From Cheilinus undulatus (lineage: Eukaryota > Chordata > Actinopteri > Labriformes > Labridae), in the NCBI RefSeq assembly GCF_018320785.1, contig NC_054886.1, positions 36,106,520-36,170,519 on the forward strand: DNA of 64,000 nucleotides. The letters run 5' to 3'. The notes under the pieces were generated by a model, which saw only the letters and a program-made list of their open reading frames with translations, did no database searches and was not told the origin of the DNA. Numbering within the stretch: position 1 is the first letter of the stretch; the number at the start of each line of letters is the position of its first letter. The translations under genes were made by a program, and so were the position numbers. This document shows positions 57,701 to 64,000 of this stretch, piece by piece.

Positions 57701-59237
57701 GCTCTCTCACTAGGGCGCTCTCTCACTAGGGCGCTCTCTCACTAGGGTGCTCTCTCACTAGGGTGCTCTCTCACTAGGGTGCTCTCTCACTAGGGTGCTC
57801 TCTCACTAGGGCCCTCTCTCACTAGGGCGCTCTGTCCCAGGGCGCTCTGTCACTCGGGTGCTGTCTCACTAGGGCGCTCTGTCCCTAGGGCACTCTCTCA
57901 CTAGGATGCTCTCTCACTAGGGTGCTCTCTCACTAGGGCACTCTCTCACTAGGGTGCTCTCTCACTAGGGTGCTCTCTCACTAGAGTGCTCTCTCACTAG
58001 GGTGCTAGGGTAGAAATGAAAGCCCCCGTAACACCTGCTTTGTTCTCCTTAATTAACGCCGACTCTGCCAGGTCTGTTTCAGATTAAAGCTTTGGAAGCT
58101 GGATCTGCCTGACGGCAGACACAGATCCAGACTGTCTATTACCTCTGCAAGGTTATTAAGGTGTTTTGTAAGGGTTTTTTTAAGGCTGTAGTTTTCAAAT
58201 GGTGGTTCAGGTCAAAATAGTGGATCGGTGAACTCTTCTTTGTAGGGTCACAGATCTGTACCTGGAAGAAACTGTGTCTGAGTCTAAACCCTGAGTGGGT
58301 GTTCTTATTCTTGTCATTTTTCTCCAGTGGCAGTGATAATGACCACATCTTTCTAAAGGATCCTGACTCTTCTGTCTCATTATAAATCTGGATATCACAG
58401 GATGATGTGTTGATTTCTCTAAGTCTTAAAAATAAACCCCTAAATGTCCATTTTATCCCAGGAAACCAATTAAAATCAAATGTATGTATGCATGTCCTCT
58501 CTGGGCTTCAGTAATGATGTGATTATTAAACAGGATAGCTCTGTCAAACATTCATTTAAATACATGTTAAAGGGTTAAACACTCTCATGAATTTAGCTGT
58601 GATTTCTCAGTAAGGAGACTGTGCAGAGTCCTGAGGATAGACAATAAGAACTAAAGCTCTGAGGTCCATGTAGTCTTCTTTAAGTGTTAATATTAAGGTT
58701 AAATGTAATTATTCACTGTATAAATGCTATAAAATGCCACTTAAACACGATAAATCACACATAAGACTGCGTCCATCTTTAAGGAGAAAGGCTTATATTA
58801 ATACATTTAAACAAAGGGAACTTTAGAAGCTTTTAAAAAGCAGAAATAACAGAAATATAAGAGACGAAGGGGTAAACCGAGCTGTTAATGCTAATTAGCC
58901 TGCGGGCTAACTTAAAGTTAGGAAGTTAGGACTGTGGAGGTTTTAAAACAGCTAAAACTACATTAATTATTACTACTCATACCATTATATACCACTTATT
59001 CTGTGATTTATGGTGCTGTTTAGTGATTTAAATACATATTAACGTGAATAACGCTGTTATTAGCAGCAGTTAGCTCCGAGACCCAAAGCCCGGCAGCACC
59101 AGCGGGTCAGGGTGGTCCGCCTGGCCGGGCAGAGGACCCTCTATAGCGGCCTTACCTGGAGAGAGCTTCCGCTGTTCGGCTGACACGGAGCTCTGGAGGA
59201 AGGCGAAGGCCAGCAGGCAGAGAATAAAGACAAACAT
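36765..59237 (-). CDS. plod3: PLOD3, procollagen-lysine hydroxylase / glycosyltransferase (LH3), complete
   Basis: Nineteen minus-strand coding exons join in phase to 732 aa (human 738 aa, also 19 exons): 59156-59237, 52665-52756, 52404-52540, 50063-50226, 49170-49282, 48649-48712, 48476-48573, 46878-46979, 46672-46803, 46468-46589, 46090-46194, 40459-40584, 39774-39915, 39434-39547, 39282-39353, 39037-39141, 38803-38949, 37103-37228, 36765-36920. A signal peptide ([15 protein letters not shown]) leads into the glycosyltransferase domain, with C135-W136 and an Asp cluster at 178-182 (DNDDD). The C-terminal dioxygenase domain has Fe(II) ligands H661, D663 and H713 and the 2-oxoglutarate Arg R723. 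The ending [10 protein letters not shown] matches PLOD3 (PLOD1/2 have YIAVSF). The enzyme works in the ER, hydroxylating collagen lysines and adding Gal and Glc. Some donors are weak (exon 11 AA|gtacgg, exon 8 gtacgc). Introns hold at least eight minisatellites. Confidence 0.97.
37480..38695. repeat. ~42-bp minisatellite in plod3 intron 17-18
   Basis: About 28 diverged units built of gtgagtacttgattgggtat and ggttacatagaagggttct. The left part (37480-37860) is more degraded. Lies between the exons at 37103-37228 and 38803-38949. The gtgagt words are on the non-transcribed strand for plod3. Confidence 0.92.
40607..41062. repeat. 18-bp minisatellite next to plod3 exon 12 acceptor
   Basis: About 25 units of gatggtttagagggtgta and 9-bp half units. 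On the plod3 strand it reads tacaccctctaaaccatc, pyrimidine-rich with repeated ctctaaac, and ends 22 nt before the 3' splice site of exon 12 (40584/40585). Reverse-strand frames read as Ser-Lys-Pro/Thr-Pro or His-Leu repeats, which are artefacts. Confidence 0.94.
41063..45352. mobile_element. hAT copy with a 3-kb internal minisatellite, left end lost
   Basis: Starts within the family (ggtgccagagaccagagacc) immediately after the 18-bp array, then ggatgaacacagcggtgaac and aaggggggatgg as in the 6950 and 29780 copies. It contains the 23-bp array (41470-44450), then A-rich filler and the right terminus ttgagaaccactg at 45352. The true left terminus is missing, apparently replaced by the neighbouring 18-bp array. 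Lies in plod3 intron 11. Confidence 0.8.
41470..44450. repeat. 23-bp minisatellite with higher-order structure (~130 copies)
   Basis: Tandem 23-bp units (gatacttctgcctctatctc + tct) with variants ttggcccc, ttcggcct, cctctacct and ttctgtctc. The order of variants repeats on a long scale: rare markers such as ctgtctctacctctctgata at 42401 and 43804 are about 1,403 bp apart, i.e. 61 units, and the surrounding variant order matches. This points to large segmental duplications within the array. Confidence 0.95.
45885..46008. repeat. 10-bp minisatellite
   Basis: About 12 copies of taataagcgt/gaataagcgt, ending about 80 bp from the weak splice donor of plod3 exon 11 (46090). Confidence 0.95.
47025..48440. 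mobile_element. Decayed hAT copy in plod3 intron 7
   Basis: Starts ggccgccaatcagggggg and continues with cccagccggactggg and ttaagctgtgagaag, matching the internal sequence of the 29780 family. It is followed by over 1 kb of gtggcaaaaatgggtta filler. Neither terminus is recognisable. Confidence 0.65.
49375..49990. repeat. ~31-bp minisatellite in plod3 intron 4
   Basis: About 20 units made of gagctcatctattacctata and atacggtaaat with variants (tagctataatacagtagc). Ends about 70 bp from the exon 4 donor at 50063. Confidence 0.94.
50281..50312. repeat. (CATT)n microsatellite
   Basis: Eight tandem copies of the tetranucleotide cattc/attc type in plod3 intron 3. Confidence 0.9.
50676..51885. repeat. 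12-bp minisatellite with a 54-bp superunit at its right end
   Basis: About 72 units of gggcactacaga / gacactacagag (50676-51545), followed by about six copies of a 54-bp unit that adds ctttgtctgcttatgtctat and tttaaa to the dodecamers (51545-51885). Both strands stay open for 290-424 codons (TTEGTTED, or VVPSVVSS), which are artefacts. Lies in plod3 intron 3. Confidence 0.95.
53844..55351. mobile_element. hAT element (second family) with internal 31-bp array
   Basis: Perfect 8-bp target duplication CAGTAACC (53836-53843 and 55352-55359). Left terminus cactgatcatcaactggc; right terminus ends ggacttgatgactcctg, whose complement (caggagtcatcaagtcc) is an imperfect match. The left subterminal part reads ggccctccaaagcttcctgt then ccggcccccgaaag. 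A-rich filler (54060-54650) precedes the array at 54880-55322. No ORF. Lies in plod3 intron 1. Confidence 0.87.
54880..55322. repeat. 31-bp minisatellite, hAT-derived (array 2)
   Basis: Fourteen copies of the same unit as the array at 20890-22137 (cccccagagttcctgtcc plus agactaaatctgg), inside the right part of the element at 53844-55351. The variant ctgatccccag recurs here but is rare in array 1. Confidence 0.93.
56275..58006. repeat. 16-bp minisatellite in plod3 intron 1 (~108 copies)
   Basis: Units of ggcgctctgtcactag with variants (ctctcactag, gtcaccag, gtccctag). Longer blocks recur, for instance tctatcaccagagcactctg at about 56496, 56942, 57146 and 57607, showing higher-order duplication. 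The right end (57660-58006) is a more uniform block of gtgctctctcactagg. Confidence 0.94.
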
Positions 59238-59354
59238 GGCGGATTTTCTCTGAAAGTCCCAATAATTCTTCTGATTTTATCCCTTTTTTCCTTCTCTTCG
59301 TCCTCACTCCATCAGTGCTCCTCTCGCTCTCACGCTCGGATTCAAATCTCGCGA
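59233..59354 (-). promoter_or_regulatory. plod3: plod3 core promoter with TCTCGCGA and start-codon YY1-like site
   Basis: TCTCGCGA is present at 59347-59354, about 110 bp upstream of the plod3 ATG. The start codon overlaps aaacatggcgga on the opposite strand, the arrangement of a YY1 site at many TATA-less vertebrate promoters. The 5' UTR is pyrimidine-rich on the minus strand's complement (ctctcgctctcacgctc). Confidence 0.6.
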
Positions 59355-59675
59355 TACTGAAATTTTAGAAACATGTCAACAGAGGCCAAAAGACGAAGCC
59401 CGCCCATTTTTGAAGTATCAGCCAATGAAAAGCGTTATACATCAAATTGACGAGCTTACTGACGAATCAGCGCGCAAACAGCGGTTGAGAGGAGCCAATC
59501 AGGACAGGACAGATGGAAAATGAGGGACTGTGATTTTTTTCCGTGGCTTCGGGCTACAGAAAGTTCGTGAAAAGTGGAGAAAGTGAATCTTTGCCACGTC
59601 TGTTACATTCCTGAGAGAGAGAGGGAGAGAGAGAGACATAGAGAGTGTGTGAGAGAGAGAGAGGGATAAACATTA

Positions 59676-59965
59676 ATTTTAATAGTTTTAAAATATTCTT
59701 ATTTTTACCGTTACATTTAAAAGAGTCCTCTGCCGTCTTTGGGGACTATTAATTTTAATTTTAAAATGTTTTATTTAAATGTGCAAACATTGGTTTAAAG
59801 CACAAAAATGTTTTTAAAAATTATTTTTTAATAGTTTTAAAATATTCTTATTTTTACCGTTACATTTAAAAGAGTCCTCTGCCGTGTTTGGGGACTATTA
59901 ATTTTAATTTTTAAAATGTTTTATTTAAATTTGCAAACATTGGTTTAAAGCACAAAAATGTTTTT
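59676..59965. repeat. Two-copy ~148-bp tandem duplication between plod3 and cyb5d1
   Basis: The block with ttaccgttacatttaaaaga, gtcctctgccgt and tttggggactattaatttta occurs at about 59700 and about 59848 with very few differences (gtcttt versus gtgttt), so the duplication is recent. It is the main content of the 1.2-kb divergent intergenic region. Confidence 0.9.
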
Positions 59966-60332
59966 TTAGTTTAATTTTAATCATTGTATTTCCGTTTTAA
60001 AACGATAGTAGTTTTTTAGATTTATTTATGTCTCCTTTTACTTTAAATGTTTGATATAAAATATTTTCTCTGTCTCTCAGTCCTGATCCTCCATCAGTCA
60101 GCCTCCAGAGCAGGGTTAAAGTCCAGCACTCTCCACAGATCTGTTCTGATCTGCGATGATACAGAAAGTTCTAGAAAAATCCCTCATTAACACAAATGTG
60201 ATAAAACTGGAACAGAACCTCCTTAACCTTGTCTCCCTCATTCTTGAATATTTATAACATTACATCTTATGCTATCTTTTAAGCTATCGTAACTTTGGGC
60301 GGCCCGTTGTCTACGTCACCAGCGCGTCACGT

Positions 60333-60346
60333 GTTACCATGGTTTC
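60333..60346 (+). promoter_or_regulatory. cyb5d1: RFX X-box-like site upstream of cyb5d1
   Basis: GTTACCATGGTTTC matches the X-box consensus GTNRCC-(N)-RGYAAC in the whole left half and 4 of 6 bases of the right half. It lies 116 bp before the ATG at 60462. A CRE-like ctacgtcac and an E-box (cacgtg) lie within 30 bp upstream. X-boxes mark genes for motile cilia. Confidence 0.6.
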
Positions 60347-60461
60347 ATAGAAACGCCACAGTGACGGACGGAGCAGAGAGGAGCAGGTCATCGCGGTTTA
60401 AACCGATTTCAGACCCGTTTTTAGAGTTTTCTGTGGGTTTAAAGTTTAAAGGAGTTAGAGG

Positions 60462-63460
60462 ATGGCAGAGCAGCACAGACCGAGGTTCTTCACTCCAGCA
60501 GAAGTCTCCGCCCACAACACCGACACCGACCTGTGGGTGTCCTTCCTGGGCAAGGTGTGTGACCTGAGCCCGCTGATGGAGCAGCATAAAGGTGAGACCC
60601 AGTCAATAAATACCTGTGAATATGCTCTATTATTGATTAGAATAAAGATGAGACTCAGTCAATAAATACCTGTGAATATGCTCTATTATTGATTAGAATA
60701 AAGGAGAGACTCAGTCAATAAATACCTGTGAATATGCTCTATTATTGATTAGAATAAAGATGAGACTCAGTCAATAAATACCTGTGAATATGCTCTATTA
60801 TTGATTAGAATAAAGATGAGACTCAGTCAATAAATACCTGTGAATATGCTCTATTATTGATTAGAATAAAGATGAGACTCAGTCAATAAATACCTGTGAA
60901 TATGCTCTATTATTGATTAGAATAAAGATGAGACTCAGTCAATAAATACCTGTGAATATGCTCTATTATTGATTAGAATAAAGATGAGACTCAGTCAATA
61001 AATACCTGTGAATATGCTCTATTATTGATTAGAATAAAGATGAGACTCAGTCAATAAATACCTGTGAATATGCTCTATTATTGATTAGAATAAAGATGAG
61101 ACTCAGTCAATAAATACCTGTGAATATGCTCTATTATTGATTAGAATAAAGATGAGACTCAGTCAATAAATACCTGTGAATATGCTCTATTATTGATTAG
61201 AATAAAGATGAGACTCAGTCAATAAATACCTGTGAATATGCTCTATTATTGATTAGAATAAAGATGAGACTCAGTCAATAAATACCTGTGAATATGCTCT
61301 ATTATTGATTAGAATAAAGATGAGACTCAGTCAATAAATACCTGTGAATATGCTCTATTATTGATTAGAATAAAGATGAGACTCAGTCAATAAATACCTG
61401 TGAATATGCTCTATTATTGATTAGAATAAAGGAGAGACTCAGTCAATAAATACCTGTGAATATGCTCTATTATTGATTAGAATAAAGGAGAGACTCAGTC
61501 AATAAATACCTGTGAATATGCTCTATTATTGATTAGAATAAAGGACAGACTCAGTCAATAAATACCTGTGAATATGCTCTATTATTGATTAGAATAAAGA
61601 TGAGACTCAGTCAATAAATACCTGTGAATATGCTCTATTATTGATTAGAATAAAGATGAGACTCAGTCAATAAATACCTGTGAATATGCTCTATTATTGA
61701 TTAGAATAAAGGAGAGACTCAGTCAATAAATACCTGTGAATATGCTCTATTATTGATTAGAATAAAGGACAGACTCAGTCAATAAATACCTGTGAATATG
61801 CTCTATTATTGATTAGAATAAAGATGAGACTCAGTCAATAAATACCTGTGAATATGCTCTATTATTGATTAGAATAAAGGAGAGACTCAGTCAATAAATA
61901 CCTGTGAATATGCTCTATTATTGATTAGAATAAAGGACAGACTCAGTCAATAAATACTTGTAAATATACTCTATTATGTTTTAATAATAAAAATAAGTAA
62001 ACATATAATAAATAAATATACTCTTATCATTGTTTAAAGTGATTTGATGGAGCAAAACTGAGTTTTATTCAACAAACATTTTTTAAACTTGAAAATTAAA
62101 AAAAAAAAAAATATATTTTTTTTTTTCTATCATGTTTTCTCGTGTGAATTAGTGATTTAACTCTAAAAGTTCGAGTGATGGTTGTCAAAAATCTGACTTT
62201 TAAAGTTTCAAAATCTGGGTTTTTTCTCAAAAATTTCTGAATTCTTAAACTTGAAAATTCTAATTTTGGTTTCTCATAAACTTCTTACATTTTTACATGA
62301 ACATTTAGAGACTTGGTTCTTGAAAAATTAAAGACTTTTTAAACTCATGAATTTATGACTAGAAACTTGAAAACATCTGGTGTGCTGAAAAATGTTTGCC
62401 TTTTTTAACTTTAATTTTTAATTTTTAATTTTTTTTGTGAATTGAGGAAAAAGTTTTCTCCTGAATTTGAGACATAACTCAAAACTTTAATTTCACAAAA
62501 TTTTTAAAAACTTTTTAAACTCAAAAATTCCAGGTTTGTGTGAATCTGTCACTTTACATAAAAATATCGGGTTTTTTTGTTTTTGTTTTGTTTTTTCAAA
62601 AAAATGAATTTTTACACCGGAAAATTTTACAATTACCCTGAAAAAGGCACAGTTGTGTGATTAAAAATGTACTCTTTAATCCATTAAAGCCTAAAAACAC
62701 AAATTATAGCCAGAAAATTCTATTTTTTGGAACTGAAATGTTTATTTTACTCTCTACTGAAATCCCAAAAATCCTAATTTCCATAAAATATAGCATATAT
62801 ATTTTTTTGTATTTTTTGTCATTTATGATCATGTTGATTAGATGAAGGTATCATACAACAGGCTTTAAGGGGTTAAAATGTGAAAATTTAAACCTTCGTC
62901 TGATGAATTTAAGACTTTTTAACTCTAAAATTTAACGTTTTTCATCTAAAAAATCATGACTAACCTGATTTTCTGGGGACCAACCATCCTGGGCCCTAAC
63001 AGTTAATCCAGACTTGAAAATGAAGAATAAAAAAGTTCAGTATTTGAATAATTTTAATATAAATAGTCATCACGGGTTTCTCTACAGGTGACGACCTCCT
63101 GTTACCCATCATGCAGTGCGCAGGGAAGGACATCAGCTCCTGGTTCGACCCTGACACCAAAGACGTGAGTGTTGAACCAACCAGCCAATCAGTGAGCAGC
63201 TTTCAGCTCCTGGTTTACCCGCGTATGTTTTCTACCCTCAGATCCAGAGATACATCGATCCAGTGACTAACTGTGAGCGGTACTACACCCCCAGGGGGCG
63301 CTTTGTGCACATTCCACCCAGTTGTCCCTGCTCTGACTGGGCCAGCGTCATTGGCGCCCCCTGGTGGAAGGACGAGTGCTACCAGGTGGGACAGCTGTCG
63401 ACCAAAACCAGGTGGATACGAGTCATCAACACGCTGACGTCACAGGAGCAGAGACTACAG
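60462..63460 (+). CDS. cyb5d1: CYB5D1, cytochrome b5 domain-containing protein 1 (3' end outside window)
   Basis: Three exons in phase: 60462-60591 ([19 protein letters not shown]), 63088-63164 ([20 protein letters not shown]) and 63242-63460 (ending TSQEQRLQ, donor gtgagt), giving 142 residues so far. The human protein is 228 aa, so one or two exons should follow. The N-terminal part is a cytochrome b5-like fold: [21 protein letters not shown], and DISSWFDP where a classical b5 has its heme-binding HPGG-type loop. The third exon has the family stretch [13 protein letters not shown] and [14 protein letters not shown]5D1 is linked to cilia and radial spokes of motile axonemes; heme binding by this divergent domain is not shown by sequence alone. 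Divergent from plod3. Intron 1 starts directly with a 56-bp minisatellite. Confidence 0.96.
60592..61975. repeat. cyb5d1: 56-bp minisatellite starting at the cyb5d1 exon 1 donor
   Basis: About 25 near-identical copies of a 56-bp unit (gactcagtcaataaatacct, tctattattgattagaataa, agatga). The first unit contains the real donor aaag|gtgagac at 60591/60592. In the later units the same place reads aaagatgagac, aaaggagagac or aaaggacagac, without GT. Confidence 0.96.
61976..63060. other. cyb5d1 intron 1, AT-rich remainder
   Basis: AT-rich sequence with loose aaaatttt/cttgaaaa repeats and T-runs. No exon, RNA gene or recognisable transposon end was seen. Confidence 0.6.
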
Positions 63461-63599
63461 GTGAGTCGTCCAATCACAGCACAGAAACGCAACACCTGTA
63501 GCTCCGCCCACCTTCACCCAATGTTTATACGATAAACATCTGCCAGACATTCTGATTTAGTGGCAGCGCCACCACCTGGTAGCAATGGCCATTACTGAT

Positions 63600-63999
63600 T
63601 GAAGTATAAAGACAAATGTGTCTGGATGGTGTAGTCACTGGTTCATCAGGATTCCTGGCTACCATTACACCATGAACACAAAAGAACACTCAGAGAAAAG
63701 GTTATTGAGAAGTTTACATCAGAGGATAGAGACAGAAGCCTTCAACAGCTGAGAGGGACTCTGGAGACAACAACTGTTTGCTGTGGGGATGCTTCTCAGC
63801 AGCATCATGTTGTGGGGATGCTTCTCAGCAGCATCGTGTTGTGGGGATGCTTCTCAGCAGCATCGTGCTGTGGGGATGCTTCTCAGCAGCATCGTGCTGT
63901 GGGGATGCTTCTCAGCAGCATCGTGCTGTGGGGATGCTTCTCAGCAGCATCGTGCTGTGGGGATGCTTCTCAGCAGCATCGTGCTGTGGGGATGCTTCT
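63600..63999. mobile_element. Tc1-like transposon remnant turning into a ~30-bp minisatellite
   Basis: 63655-63770 matches the style of fish Tc1-like elements (acaaaagaacactcagagaa, aaggttattgagaagt, acaacaactgttt) with internal deletion. From 63777 the unit gctgtggggatgcttctcag + cagcatcgt repeats seven or more times up to the window edge. That unit resembles the transposase coding sequence for a WGCFSA-type motif. Length beyond the window is unknown. Confidence 0.65.
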
Positions 64000-64000
64000 C

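Overview
This window is a gene-sparse, repeat-rich stretch of a ray-finned fish genome. It is probably a percomorph teleost: introns are GT-AG, there are many hAT-type DNA transposon copies with 8-bp target duplications, one tRNA-derived fish SINE, a Tc1-like remnant, and a very high load of minisatellites. I see no bacterial features, CRISPR arrays, rRNA genes or retroviral elements.

Gene layout from left to right: (1) the last two coding exons of a cofilin-family gene (+, 1015-1953; the window opens inside its intron); (2) a two-exon C2H2 zinc-finger gene with 18 fingers (+, 6166-14686); (3) a small serine/proline-rich protein I cannot name (-, about 18489-22623); (4) znhit1, complete in six coding exons (-, 26620-31787); (5) plod3, complete in 19 coding exons encoding 732 aa (-, 36765-59237); (6) cyb5d1, first three coding exons (+, 60462-63460; it continues past the window). 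plod3 and cyb5d1 are divergent, with 1.2 kb between their start codons. The znhit1-plod3 adjacency matches the human 7q22 order, which supports both identifications.

Between and inside these genes lie about 20 tandem arrays with unit sizes of 10-80 bp, together roughly a quarter to a third of the window. The most interesting pattern is where the arrays come from. Several grew out of the ends or interiors of DNA transposons: a 31-bp unit from the left end of one hAT family, a different 31-bp unit from another hAT family seen in two arrays 33 kb apart, and a unit resembling the Tc1 transposase region at the right edge. Others grew out of gene-processing signals: the array after znhit1 coding exon 5 repeats the exon end plus its 5' splice site about 11 extra times, the array in cyb5d1 intron 1 begins exactly at the 5' splice site with later copies having lost the GT, the cofilin and plod3 intron-11 arrays end within about 10-25 nt of a 3' splice site, and the array downstream of plod3 repeats AATAAA poly(A) signals on the plod3 strand.

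The genes do not form one pathway. Their known roles are actin turnover (cofilin), transcription (zinc finger), H2A.Z deposition (ZNHIT1), collagen lysine modification in the ER (PLOD3) and motile-cilium function (CYB5D1, whose promoter carries an RFX X-box-like site). Exon boundaries were read by eye and checked for phase continuity; no alignment was run.
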